Positions 18,811-29,159 of a stretch of 64,000 nt of DNA are shown here, piece by piece. Position 1 is the first letter of the stretch. Every line of letters starts with the position of its first letter. A model generated the notes under the pieces. It saw nothing but the letters and a program-made list of their open reading frames with translations, did no database searches and was not told the origin of the DNA. Made by a program: the position numbers and the translations under genes. The stretch is taken from positions 1,488,001 through 1,552,000 of the forward strand of contig CAVXNP010000001.1 of the NCBI GenBank assembly GCA_963763305.1. Direction: 5' to 3'. Source of the stretch: CAVXNP01 sp963763305. Its GTDB lineage: Bacteria > Pseudomonadota > Gammaproteobacteria > Xanthomonadales > Rhodanobacteraceae.

Positions 18811-19848
18811 ATGCCCAGGCACTATGTTCTGTACGGATCCGAACGCTATGCGCTGGCCATCCTGCGCCCGTTGCAGGCGGCCATCCGCGCGCGCGGCGAC
18901 GAGGCGGCGTGGTTCTTCGACGGGCCGGGCGCCGAGGACCTGGTCGAGGGTGAACGGTTGCTCACGGTGGCGCAGGTGCGCGCGTGGAAGCCACTGGCGG
19001 TGCTGACCCCCGGCAACCACCTGCCGCACTTTTTCCCGGGCGCCAAGGTCGAGGTGTTCCACGGCTTCGATGCCGGCAAGCCCCGGCACATCTACATCCG
19101 CGGCTTCTTCGACCTGTACTGCACCACCGGCCCACGCGATACCGCCCAGTTCCAGGCGCTGGCCGACCAGCTCGGCCACTTCGCCGTGGCCGAGACCGGC
19201 TGGCCGAAGCTCGATCCGTTCATGCGCGAGATCGCCGGTCCGCTGCCGCCGGTGCACACCCCGCCAGTGATCCTGTACCACTCCACCTTTTCGCCGTCCT
19301 GGAGCGCGGCCGAGACGCTGTACGAGGAGGTCAAGCGGCTGTCGCGCGACGGCCGCTGGCGCTGGATCGTCACCTTCCACCCGAAGATGAACCCGCAGAC
19401 CCGCGACAAGTTCAAGGCGCTGCAGAACGAGCACCTGCATTTTGCCGAGAACGACAACATCCTGGAGCTGTTCCCGCAGGCCGACCTGATGTGTTCGGAC
19501 ACCTCCTCGGCACTGAACGAGTTCCTGCTCACCGGCAAGCCGGTGGTGACCTTCCGCAACCGCCGTCCAGGACCGCAGCTGATCGACATCGACGACTCGG
19601 CGCAATTCGAGCCGGCGATCGAACGCGCGCTGTCGCGACCACCGGAGCTGATGCAGGCCATCGCCGATTACGCCGACAGCATCCATCCGTACCGCGACGG
19701 CCACTCCAGCGAGCGGGTGCTGGCGGCGATCGACGCCTTCCTGGCCCAGGGGGGCCGCAACCGGCGGTCGAAGCCGGCCAACCTGTGGCGCAAGTTCAAG
19801 CTGCGCCGGCGCATCGGCTACTGGGGTCCGGCCGGCATCCGCGGCTGA
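18811..19848 (+). CDS. CDP-glycerol glycerophosphotransferase-like protein (TagB/SpsB family)
   Basis: A 345-residue GT-B-fold protein of the TagB/SpsB family. The start at 18811 (MPRHYVLYGSERYALAIL) is chosen because conserved sequence begins there. Characteristic segments are VEVFHGFDAGKPRHIYIRG, VTFHPKMNPQTRDKF and the donor-site-like MCSDTSSALNEFLLTGKPVV. In Gram-negative bacteria such proteins transfer polyol phosphates or related groups to surface glycans. The neighbours place it in envelope polysaccharide synthesis; the exact donor is unknown. Confidence 0.82.
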   Translation: MPRHYVLYGSERYALAILRPLQAAIRARGDEAAWFFDGPGAEDLVEGERLLTVAQVRAWKPLAVLTPGNHLPHFFPGAKVEVFHGFDAGKPRHIYIRGFFDLYCTTGPRDTAQFQALADQLGHFAVAETGWPKLDPFMREIAGPLPPVHTPPVILYHSTFSPSWSAAETLYEEVKRLSRDGRWRWIVTFHPKMNPQTRDKFKALQNEHLHFAENDNILELFPQADLMCSDTSSALNEFLLTGKPVVTFRNRRPGPQLIDIDDSAQFEPAIERALSRPPELMQAIADYADSIHPYRDGHSSERVLAAIDAFLAQGGRNRRSKPANLWRKFKLRRRIGYWGPAGIRG

Positions 19849-19917
19849 ACCGGGGACGGGTGGGGCCGGCTGGCCGGGCCGGCTAGAATGGTCCCATCCG
19901 CCATCAGAAGCCCGCCC

Positions 19918-21639
19918 GTGCCCCTCAACACGTACCGCCGCTCCGAACACCTGCGCGCCCTCTGGCCCTGGCTGCCGCTGTGGACCCTGGCCGCCGTGCT
20001 GGCGATCTTCTCGCACGGACCGATGCCGCTGTACTCCACCCGAACCCTGGCCGTGGCCTGGGAGATGTGGACCCACGGCCATTGGCTGGTGCCGCACAAC
20101 AACGGCGTGCCTTACAGCGAGAAGGCGCCGTTGCTGTTCTGGATGATCCACGCCGGCTGGTTCGCGTTCGGCGTCAACGACATCTGGCCGCGCGTGCTCG
20201 AGGTACTGTTCGGCGGCAGCCAGCTGGTGCTGGTGGCCGCGTTGGCGCGCCGCCTGTTCCCGGGGCGGCCATGGGTGGCCAGGGCGGCGCCATGGATGCT
20301 GCTGGCGCTGAGCTATGCGTTCCTGTTCGGCCTGCAGATCATGTACGACGTGCTGCTGGCGGTGTGGACGCTGGCCGCATTGCTGTGTCTGGTTCCTTCC
20401 AGTAGCCGGCACCAGCCGCGCTGGTGGCTGTTCGGCCTGTGCGTCGGGCTGGGCCTGCTGACCAAGGGCCCGGTGATGCTGCTGCACGTGGTGTTTCCCT
20501 GGCTGCTGGGGCCGCTGTGGAACCGCTGGGCCGTGGTCAACCGGAGCCGCTGGTACGGTTTCGGCCTGCTGGCGCTGCTGCTGGGCGTGGCGATGCTGCT
20601 GGCCTGGGCGATCCCGGCCGGCTTCAGCGGCGGTGAGGCCTACCGGCACCGGTTGTTGTTCACCCAGACCGCCGCCCGGGTGGTCGACAACGTGGCTTCG
20701 GCGCAGCCGTTGCAGAGCCACGCACGGCCGCTATGGTGGTATCTGCTGTACCTGCCGGTGCTGATGTTCCCGTTCAGCGGCTGGCCGCGTGCCTGGGCCG
20801 CGCTGGCCACGCTGCGACGCCCGCTGGAGCCGGGCCTGCGCTTTGCGCTGTGCTGGATCGTGCCGGTGTTCGTCACCTTTTCGCTGATCAGCGGCAAGCA
20901 GGCCTACTACCCGCTGCCGGAACTGGCCGGCGGCGTGCTGCTGCTGGCCGGCGCCATCGCGATACTGCGCGAGCGGCGGCCCGCTCTGGCCGCCTCTGGC
21001 TGGCTGGGCACCTGGCCGCTGGGGGTGGGCGGCATCGGCTTTGCAGTGTTCCTGTTCGTGCTGCCCGAACTGGTGGCCCATGGCCTGCTCAGCGACGACT
21101 GGTTTGCGCCGCTGGCCGGCTACAGCCGCTTTTTCAGCGTGGTGTTCCTGTTGCTGGGTGGCCTGCTGCTGTTGAACGGGCGCGGCGAGATGCGGCGCCT
21201 GGCGGTGGCCGGGCTGATCGGGGCCCTGACCCTGAATACGCTGATCACGCTGACCATCTGGCCCCGGTACGACCTGAGCCCGTCCAGCCGGCTGCTCGGT
21301 GTGGCCGACGCGCAGGGGCGCGCCATCGGCTTCACCGGCAACTACGAAGGCCAGTTCCATTTTGCCGGCCGGCTCAACCACCCCATCCATGAGCTGTTCG
21401 GCGAGGCCGCGTTGCAGGCATTCGCCAAGGCGCACCCCGACGGCCTGATCGTGGCCAGGCCAGCGCGACTGGACCCCGACGACCTGCGCTATCCGCTGCT
21501 GGTACAGCCGTTCCGTTCCTCGTGGGTGGTGATCTGGCCGGCCGCGTCGCTGGCCGACGTGCACGCCGGGCAGACTCCGCCCGAGCCGGCCCAACCCACC
21601 CGCGTCTATGCCGCCGGCGAGTCGCGGCGGCTGCCGTGA
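19918..21639 (+). CDS. GT39/ArnT-like glycosyltransferase
   Basis: An intact second PMT/ArnT-family membrane protein of 573 residues with about a dozen helices. The first periplasmic loop carries HGPMPLYSTRTLAVAWEM and LVPHNNGVPYSEKAPLLFW, equivalent to the acidic catalytic region, here less acidic than in the 14.3-kb paralogue. GTG at 19918 is preferred to the upstream ATG at 19888 because the latter sits within a TAGAAT promoter-like box. Its stop overlaps the GTG start of the TPR gene. The sugar donor and acceptor are unknown. Confidence 0.85.
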   Translation: MPLNTYRRSEHLRALWPWLPLWTLAAVLAIFSHGPMPLYSTRTLAVAWEMWTHGHWLVPHNNGVPYSEKAPLLFWMIHAGWFAFGVNDIWPRVLEVLFGGSQLVLVAALARRLFPGRPWVARAAPWMLLALSYAFLFGLQIMYDVLLAVWTLAALLCLVPSSSRHQPRWWLFGLCVGLGLLTKGPVMLLHVVFPWLLGPLWNRWAVVNRSRWYGFGLLALLLGVAMLLAWAIPAGFSGGEAYRHRLLFTQTAARVVDNVASAQPLQSHARPLWWYLLYLPVLMFPFSGWPRAWAALATLRRPLEPGLRFALCWIVPVFVTFSLISGKQAYYPLPELAGGVLLLAGAIAILRERRPALAASGWLGTWPLGVGGIGFAVFLFVLPELVAHGLLSDDWFAPLAGYSRFFSVVFLLLGGLLLLNGRGEMRRLAVAGLIGALTLNTLITLTIWPRYDLSPSSRLLGVADAQGRAIGFTGNYEGQFHFAGRLNHPIHELFGEAALQAFAKAHPDGLIVARPARLDPDDLRYPLLVQPFRSSWVVIWPAASLADVHAGQTPPEPAQPTRVYAAGESRRLP

Positions 21640-21950
21640 GCGGCATCGTGGACAACCTGCGCGCGCAGTGCGGTGGCCCGCGCGACGGCGCCTTGCTGCG
21701 TTTTTCACTGGGCAACGCCCTGCTGGGCGAGGGCGACCCGGCCACCGCCGTGGTGGAACTGCGCCAGGCACTGGATTTCGATCCGGATTATTCGGCCGCC
21801 TGGAAGTTGCTGGGCAAGGCCTGTCAGGCGGCCGGCGACCACGAAGCTGCCGCGGCGGCGTGGGAAAGCGGCATCGCTGCGGCCCGGGCGCGTGGCGACA
21901 AGCAGGCGGAAAAGGAAATGGGCGTGTTCCTGCGCCGACTCTCCCGCTAA
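21636..21950 (+). CDS. small TPR-repeat protein
   Basis: A 104-residue soluble protein made of about two tetratricopeptide repeats (LRFSLGNALLGEGDPATAVV, then AAWKLLGKACQAAGDHEAAA) with an Arg/Lys-rich end. The GTG start overlaps the TGA of the upstream glycosyltransferase (GTGA). Its role is unknown; TPR proteins usually mediate protein contacts, and the coupling suggests an accessory role in the glycan pathway. Confidence 0.8.
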   Translation: MSGIVDNLRAQCGGPRDGALLRFSLGNALLGEGDPATAVVELRQALDFDPDYSAAWKLLGKACQAAGDHEAAAAAWESGIAAARARGDKQAEKEMGVFLRRLSR

Positions 21951-21973
21951 CGCGGGGCATGCGTCCTGGCCGG

Positions 21974-22858
21974 TCAGTACGGGTTGACCAGCCCCTCGCC
22001 CGAGTAGCGCTTGTAGTGCCACTGGTACTGGCTGAAGGCCCGTTCCACGCATGCCTCCACGCCCCGGTTCAACGCAACGCAGGCGCGCCCCAGATCGGCA
22101 TCGGCCAGCGCCTCCGGCGCCGGCAACAGGTGGATGCGGAACCCCGCGCCACGCGGCAGCCGCTCGGCGAACGCATACAGCACGGTGGCGCCGGTACGCG
22201 CGGCCAGCCGCGGCAACAGCACCATGGTCAGCGCCGGTCGACCGAAGAACGGCGCCGGCTGGCCCTCGCCGGCGCGCGGCTTCTGGTCCGGCAGGATGCC
22301 CACCGTGCCACCCGCGGCCAGGCGCTTGTACAGCGTACGCACGCCCGCGCCTTCGGCGCGCACCTGCTCCGGCGCCAGCGCACCGCGCACCTTGCGCAGC
22401 AGCTGCTCCACCGCGGCCAGCCGCGGCGGCCGGTACAGGATCGCCATGGACGTGCGCCGGCACAGCCAGTAGTTGAGCAACTCCCAGCAGCCCAGATGCG
22501 GCGCGGCAATGATCACGCCCTTGCCCGACGCCAGCGCGGCATCCAGCAGGGCCTCGCCACGCACCTCGCGCACCAGCCCCAGTGCGCGTTCGGCGCCGCC
22601 CCCCCAGACCTTCACGATCTCGGTGATCGACTTGCCGGCCTCGCCCATCACCTCGCGCAACAGCCGCTTCTGCGCCGCTTCGTCCAGCGCCGGCCGGGCG
22701 ATCCGCAGGTTCACCGCGGTATGCCGCACGGTGCGGCCATGCCGCCACAACATCAGCCGGCCCAGGCCGGCCCCGAGCGCGTGCAACCAACGCAGCGGCA
22801 AGCGCCCGAGCACGCGAAGCAACAGGTAGAGCAGGTAGATGTCCGGACGCATCGGCAT
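21974..22858 (-). CDS. lipid A biosynthesis acyltransferase, LpxL/HtrB family
   Basis: A 294-residue inner-membrane acyltransferase that adds a secondary acyl chain to lipid A from acyl-ACP. An N-terminal hydrophobic anchor (YLLYLLLRVLGRLPLRWL) is followed by the catalytic segment IIAAPHLGCWELLNYWL, whose His and Glu form the HX4(D/E) motif, and by GILPDQKPRAGEG and FFGRPALTMVLLPRLAART. The length fits LpxL or LpxM; which chain it adds cannot be decided. It is convergent with the preceding glycan genes. Confidence 0.9.
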   Translation of the reverse strand: MPMRPDIYLLYLLLRVLGRLPLRWLHALGAGLGRLMLWRHGRTVRHTAVNLRIARPALDEAAQKRLLREVMGEAGKSITEIVKVWGGGAERALGLVREVRGEALLDAALASGKGVIIAAPHLGCWELLNYWLCRRTSMAILYRPPRLAAVEQLLRKVRGALAPEQVRAEGAGVRTLYKRLAAGGTVGILPDQKPRAGEGQPAPFFGRPALTMVLLPRLAARTGATVLYAFAERLPRGAGFRIHLLPAPEALADADLGRACVALNRGVEACVERAFSQYQWHYKRYSGEGLVNPY

Positions 22859-23034
22859 AGTCTAGCGAGGATGGCGGCCGGGCCGCTGACACAAGCCTGC
22901 GGGGTGCGGGTGGCCGGCCAGGCCGAGCCCCTGCACCCGTGCATCCCCGCGCCCATGCATGACCGCTTCTGCTGCGAGGGCCTGTCGCCGCGCGGTTGCC
23001 GCTAAGCTTGAACCTCCCGCCAAGGAGGTTGTCC

Positions 23035-23475
23035 TTGATTGCACTGATCCAGCGCGTAAGCGAGGCCTCGGTCGAGGTGGAGGGCGAAACCGTGGGCGCG
23101 ATCGGCCCGGGCCTGCTCGCATTGGTCGCGATCCAGCCGGAGGACGGCGAGGCGCAGTCCCGCCGCATGCTGGAGCGGTTGCTCGGCTACCGCGTATTCG
23201 CCGACGAGCAGGGCCGGATGAACCGTTCACTCAGCCAGAACGGCGGCCAGCTGCTGCTGGTCAGCCAGTTCACCCTGGCTGCCGATACCCGCTCGGGCAT
23301 GCGGCCGAGCTTCACCTCGGCGGCCACGCCGGAGCACGGCAGGCACTGGTTCGACCGGCTGGTCGCCTTGGCGCGCCAGGCCCATCCCGGGGTGGAAACC
23401 GGACGCTTCGGTGCCCATATGCAGGTACGGCTGGTCAACGACGGACCGGTGACCTTCTGGCTGCAGGTGCCCTGA
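23035..23475 (+). CDS. dtd: D-aminoacyl-tRNA deacylase
   Basis: A 146-residue DTD that hydrolyses D-amino acids and glycine from mischarged tRNAs. Both signature motifs are present: SQFTLAADTRSGMRPSF and the Gly-cisPro-type segment NDGPVTFWL near the C-terminus. The start is a TTG at 23035: a perfect AAGGAGG (23022-23028) stands 6 bases before it and the conserved sequence begins there (IALIQRVSEASVEV). Upstream in-frame starts lack a ribosome-binding site. Confidence 0.95.
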   Translation: MIALIQRVSEASVEVEGETVGAIGPGLLALVAIQPEDGEAQSRRMLERLLGYRVFADEQGRMNRSLSQNGGQLLLVSQFTLAADTRSGMRPSFTSAATPEHGRHWFDRLVALARQAHPGVETGRFGAHMQVRLVNDGPVTFWLQVP

Positions 23476-23498
23476 GCTGCGCGCGAGCGCCCGGCCGG

Positions 23499-23527
23499 GC
23501 CAAACATGTCGGTTTGGCGCGATTTTT
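23499..23527 (+). terminator. terminator after dtd
   Basis: A 7-bp perfect stem GCCAAAC / GTTTGGC with a 6-base loop is followed by GCGATTTTT. It lies 24 bp after the dtd stop and before the rpoD promoter. Confidence 0.7.
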
Positions 23528-23562
23528 GCGTTAGGTCTTCACCCTTTTTCGAACTTGAAAAC

Positions 23563-23591
23563 TGGTCAAAAAAGCAGCACATCGCTATACT
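23563..23591 (+). promoter_or_regulatory. sigma70-type promoter of rpoD
   Basis: A -35-like TGGTCA (23563-23568) and a -10 TATACT (23586-23591) are separated by exactly 17 bp, about 30 bp upstream of the rpoD ATG. The A-rich spacer is unusual in this GC-rich sequence, which supports the call. Confidence 0.65.
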
Positions 23592-23619
23592 GATCGGTTC
23601 CTGCATCCTGGCGGTAGGT

Positions 23620-25482
<1,863 letters not shown>

Positions 25483-25506
25483 GCCGGCCCTCACGCGGCA
25501 CCCGGA

Positions 25507-25530
25507 AACGCCCGCACATGCGGGCGTTTT
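25507..25530 (+). terminator. terminator after rpoD
   Basis: A 9-bp perfect stem AACGCCCGC / GCGGGCGTT with the 4-base loop ACAT and a short T tail begins 24 bp after the rpoD stop. It isolates rpoD from rarD. Confidence 0.85.
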
Positions 25531-25573
25531 CGTTACCGCTGCCGCACTATCCGTCCCCACCCAAGGAGGCTTC

Positions 25574-26524
25574 GTGCCGGCTCAACGCTCTCCCGCACCG
25601 GCGCCCACCGCCACCCGCAGCGGCCTGCTGTTCGGGTTGGCCTGCTACGGCATCTGGGGCGTGCTGCCGCTGTACCTGGTCCACCTGGAGTTCGCCTCGG
25701 GGCTGGAGATCGTCGCCCACCGCTCGCTGTGGACGCTGCTGCTGTGCGTGGGCCTGCTGGCGCTCACCGGCGCGTTGCGCGAGGTCGGCCGCGCGCTGCG
25801 CAACCCTCGCCAGCTCGGGTTCCTCGCCGCCGCCGCGGCGCTGATCGCGGTGAACTGGCTGATCTACGTCTACGCGGCCACCCACCGGCAGGTGCTGCAG
25901 GCCTCGCTGGGCTACTTCATCAACCCGTTGCTGAGCGTGCTGCTGGGCGTGCTGGTGCTGCGCGAGCGACTGCGCGCGCTGCAGTGGCTGGCGATCGGCC
26001 TGGCCGCCGTGGCGGTGTCGGGCATCGCGATCGGCTACGGCCACCCACCGTGGATCGCACTGGGCCTGGCTGGCAGCTTCGGCCTGTACGGCCTGGTCAA
26101 GAACCGGGTCGGCCGACACACCGGCGCCATTGCCAGCCTGACCGTGGAAACCCTGCTGCTGGCGCCGTTTGCGCTATTGGCGCTGGGCTGGCTCAACGCA
26201 CGCGGTGAATCGCATTTCCTGGCCGACGGCTGGCACAGCGCGCTGCTGCTGGCCGGCACGGGCGTGGTGACTGCCGCGCCGCTGACCCTGTTCGCCGCCG
26301 CCGCGCGCCGGCTTCCGCTAAGCCTGGTGGGCATGCTGCAGTACCTGGCGCCGTCATTGCAGTTCGCCGTCGCGGTAGGCGTGAACCACGAGGCGATGTC
26401 CGCCTCGCGCTGGATCGGCTTTACGCTGATCTGGGCCGCCCTGTTGCTCATCAGCACCGACGCGCTGCGCAGCCACCAGCGTCGCTCGGTCGCCGCCGGG
26501 TTGGCGGACGAACCGGTCAGCTAG
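25574..26524 (+). CDS. rarD: RarD-type EamA transporter
   Basis: A 316-residue inner-membrane protein with about ten helices in two EamA repeats. The N-terminal GLACYGIWGVLPLYL, the segment IAVNWLIYVYAATHRQVLQASLGYFINPLL and the C-terminal LQYLAPSLQFAVAVGVNHE are characteristic of RarD. The start is a GTG 4 bases after a perfect AAGGAGG (25563-25569), which places it close for a start codon. The transported metabolite is not established for the family. Confidence 0.92.
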   Translation: MPAQRSPAPAPTATRSGLLFGLACYGIWGVLPLYLVHLEFASGLEIVAHRSLWTLLLCVGLLALTGALREVGRALRNPRQLGFLAAAAALIAVNWLIYVYAATHRQVLQASLGYFINPLLSVLLGVLVLRERLRALQWLAIGLAAVAVSGIAIGYGHPPWIALGLAGSFGLYGLVKNRVGRHTGAIASLTVETLLLAPFALLALGWLNARGESHFLADGWHSALLLAGTGVVTAAPLTLFAAAARRLPLSLVGMLQYLAPSLQFAVAVGVNHEAMSASRWIGFTLIWAALLLISTDALRSHQRRSVAAGLADEPVS

Positions 26525-26560
26525 CTGCCTTCGTCCTCGCCGGTAACGCGAGCCCGGTCG

Positions 26561-26686
26561 CGTAGGGTGGGCTTCAGCCCACCAGCTTTTCGGCTTTTTG
26601 GCTTTTCTGCTTTTTGGCTTCAGGCGCTTCCGCTTTTCCGCTTTGTTGGCTTGGTGGGCTGAAGCCCACCCTACGCCCACCCTACG
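26561..26686. repeat. REP-like paired palindromic element, copy 2
   Basis: As at 3801-3866, two copies of the GTGGGCT-AGCCCAC palindrome stand head to head: CGTAGGGTGGGCTTCAGCCC from 26561, and its inverse ending in CCTACG at 26675. The last 11 bases (CCCACCCTACG) are duplicated once more to 26686. The 68 bp between the arms is a low-complexity run of CTTTT, GGCTT and CGCTTT units. It lies between rarD and the tRNA gene. Confidence 0.75.
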
Positions 26687-26784
26687 CCCAGCCTTGCGGA
26701 CGGTACGCCCGACCACGCTTCCATGCCATCGGCGTCGCCTTTCATCTATCCACACACCAGCGCCCCCGCTACCATTGGCCGCAA

Positions 26785-27118
26785 GGGCCTATAGCTCAAC
26801 GGTTAGAGCAGGGGACTCATCGATAAGGTGTCGCCGCGCAGGAATGCGCGGACGAGAACGGGATGAACTCAGGGAAACCTCAGCGGCGCGCGATGCGGCC
26901 GGTGGCAACCCTGAGCCAAGCCGGCGGTACACCGCCGGAAGGTGCAGAGACTACCTGAGGGCTGCAGCGCCCTTGATCACAGGCTCGAGCGTCCCGCACC
27001 CGATCCGCGTCGCAGCACCACCGCGACACGAAGGGTGAAGAGATAGTCCGCGCCGGAAGGAAACTTCCGGACCACGCGAATCCCTTGGTTCCAGGTTCGA
27101 ATCCTGGTGGGCCCACCA
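26785..27118 (+). tRNA. ileX: tRNA-Ile(CAU), interrupted by a group I intron in the anticodon loop
   Basis: The exons 26785-26820 and 27079-27118 join to a 76-nt tRNA with an encoded CCA end. The acceptor stem GGGCCTA / TGGGCCC, the D arm (GCTC/GAGC), the anticodon loop CTCATAA and the T arm CCAGG/CCTGG all pair. The body (AGAGCAGGGGACTCAT, CTTGGTT) resembles tRNA-Ile2 rather than elongator or initiator Met tRNAs. After splicing, C34 would need lysidine modification by TilS to read AUA. The intron sits between nucleotides 36 and 37, directly after the anticodon. Confidence 0.93.
26821..27078 (+). ncRNA. group I self-splicing intron (258 nt, IC3-like) in tRNA-Ile(CAU)
   Basis: All core elements can be read. 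P1: exon CAT pairs with the guide GTG at 26828-26830, with U.G at the splice site. P2: 26834-26840/26845-26851. P4: CTCAGGG 26868-26874 with CCCTGAG 26909-26915. P6: CCGGCGG/CCGCCGG 26921-26938. P7: GACTA 26949-26953 with TAGTC 27044-27048. P8: around 26958-26973. P9: 27053-27070, closed by a GAAA tetraloop. The intron ends in G (27078). The conserved Q, R and S boxes (CCCTGAGCCAAG, GCAGAGACTAC, AGATAGTCC) match the Azoarcus tRNA-Ile ribozyme class. There is no ORF inside, so it is a minimal intron. Confidence 0.93.
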
Positions 27119-27345
27119 TCCATCCACAGCCGGACCCTTCACGGCCATGCGGAGCACCATCGGCACGTCGCCGCGCGGAGGCGAACCAGCCTTCGATGGT
27201 CGATGGCGCCGTGACGCTCGCAGCCATGTCCTGGGTGGCCTGGGCTCTGGATCGCCGCCTGCGGTACCATCGACGGTCAACTGACCCGGCCACGCGCCGC
27301 CATTCGCCCGGTGCCGGGCGCCAGATGAATCGGAGACGCAACGCG

Positions 27346-28756
27346 GTGATCGAAAAGTTCTCGACCGGCATCGAGGGGCTGGACCGGCTTACCGGTGGCG
27401 GCTTCACGCGGGGCTCGGCGTACATCATCCAGGGGCCTCCCGGGGCCGGCAAGACGATCCTCGCCAATCAGTTCTGCTATTCGCACATCCTCGGCGGCGG
27501 GCGCGCGCTGTACATGACGCTGCTGGCCGAATCGAGCGAGCGGATGCAGAACTACATCCGGCAGCTGGCGTTCTTCGACGAGCGCGCGGTACCCAACAGC
27601 CTGCAGTACGTGAGCGGCTACGGCGTGCTCGAGCGCGAAGGCTTGTCCGGCCTGCTCAAGCTGGTGCAGCACGAGATCAAGCGTCACCAGGCCACCGTAA
27701 TGGTGCTGGACGGCACCTTCGTGGCGCAGTCCACCGCCTCGGAGCAGGAGTTCCGCAAGTTCATCCACGCGCTGCAGGGCGTGGCCGGGCTGGCCAATGC
27801 GGTGCTGGTGATGCTCACCCACCAGACTCGCGATGCCGGCACCAGCCCCGAGCACACCATGATCGACGGATGGATCGAGCTGTGCGACGAAACCCAGGGG
27901 TTCCGCTCGTTTCGCACGCTGCAGGTGAAGAAGCATCGCGGCGGCTCGGTGCTGCGCGGCAAGCACGAGTTCAGCATCACCGCAGGCGGCATCAACGTGT
28001 TCCCGCGACTGGAAAGCTGGCTGGACGACGGAGCCCTCGCCGCATGCCGACTGCTCCCGCCTGGGCAGCGGCCTCGCGGCCGCTGGATCAACAGCTGGAC
28101 GGCGGACTGCCTGCCGGCTCGTCCACCCTGATCCTGGGCCCGACCGGCTCGGGCAAGACCACCCTGGGGCTGCATTTCCTGTCGCAGGCCAGCGTCGAGC
28201 AGCCGGCGCTGATGCTCGGTTTCTACGAGACCCCGGCGCGTCTGCTGGCCAAGGCCCGCAGCATCGGGCTGAACCTGGACACGCTGGTCGATGCCGGCGC
28301 ACTGCATCTGATGTGGCGCCCGCCCTCGGAAAACATCGTCGATGCGGTGGGCGAGGATGTCATCGAGCGTGCGCGGCAAACCGGTGCCACGCGGGTCGTG
28401 ATCGACGGTCTGGTCGCCCTGCGGGACAACCTGATCATTCCGCAGCGGTTGCCGGCGGTGATCAACGCGCTCAGTACGCGAGCTGCGCGAGGCCGGCGCC
28501 ACCGTGGTGTACACCTCGGAGATCGCGCAGCTGGACATGGCCGAAACCGTGATGCCCGCCGACCAGCTCTCGGCCATGGTCAGCAACGTGCTGATCCTCA
28601 ACTACCGTCGACCGGGCGGCGAGATTCCGCCGTCACCTGTCGGTCGTCAAGCTCCGCGACAGCGACTTCGACCCGCGCAGCCACGAGTTCCACGTGACCG
28701 ACCGCGGCATTACCTTCGGCGCTGACCCGCGCTTGGCCGGCGCGGGCGCGCGGCCT
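27346..28756 (+). CDS. KaiC-like dual-domain RecA-type ATPase (about four frameshifts)
   Basis: A KaiC/RadA-like protein of about 470 residues with two P-loop domains. Domain 1 has FSTGIEGLDRLTGGG and GPPGAGKT; domain 2 has LDQQLDGGLPAGSS and GPTGSGKTTLGLHF. The reading frame changes near 28045, 28085, 28475 and 28625. Each fits one extra base, and removing them restores typical sequence (for example INALSTELREAGATVVYTSE). The GTG at 27346 with upstream GGAG is the preferred start; an in-frame ATG is at 27325. The exact 3' end is uncertain; it appears to overlap or abut the response regulator start. No kaiA or kaiB is nearby, so this is a signalling ATPase, not evidence of a clock. Confidence 0.8.
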
Positions 28757-28759
28757 GAC

Positions 28760-29152
28760 ATGTTGCGCATATTGCTGGTCGAGGATGAACCGGACATCGC
28801 GTTCGTGGCGACCGTCGCCTTGGAAGACGCCGGTTACCACGTGACCCTGGCCTCGGACGGCAAGGAGGGGCTGGATCTTGCCCTGCAGGATCAGCCGGAG
28901 CTGGTGCTGACCGACTTCATGATGCCGCGGATGACCGGGCTGGAAATGATCGCGCGCCTGCGCGATGCCGGCTTCACCCACCCGATCGTGCTCACCACGT
29001 CGGTACCGGAGGCCAGCCTGCCTTCCCATCGCGTGCCGTACGACAGCTATCTGGCCAAGCCGTACACCATCGCCCGGCTGCTGGCCACGGTGGGCGCGTT
29101 CCATCGGCAGCCGGACGGTACGCCAGAGCTGCCGCCGGAGGCGACCAGCTGA
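28760..29152 (+). CDS. single-domain response regulator (CheY-like)
   Basis: A 130-residue receiver domain without an output domain. It shows the acidic pair ED near residues 8-9, the phospho-acceptor Asp52 in LVLTDFMMP, the Thr in VLTTS and the conserved Lys-Pro in YLAKPY. It directly follows the KaiC-like gene and is probably co-transcribed with it. The pairing of a KaiC-like ATPase with a stand-alone receiver suggests one signalling unit. No histidine kinase is adjacent. Confidence 0.92.
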   Translation: MLRILLVEDEPDIAFVATVALEDAGYHVTLASDGKEGLDLALQDQPELVLTDFMMPRMTGLEMIARLRDAGFTHPIVLTTSVPEASLPSHRVPYDSYLAKPYTIARLLATVGAFHRQPDGTPELPPEATS

Positions 29153-29159
29153 GCGACGC

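Noticed and set aside
26785..27118. Elongator or initiator tRNA-Met
   Set aside because: The anticodon is CAU, but the body sequence (AGAGCAGGGGA, CTTGGTT variable region) is like tRNA-Ile2; the G-C pairs of the initiator anticodon stem are not in the initiator pattern and the first acceptor pair is matched.
27346..28756. A circadian clock locus
   Set aside because: No kaiA or kaiB is present; a KaiC-like ATPase alone does not make a clock.
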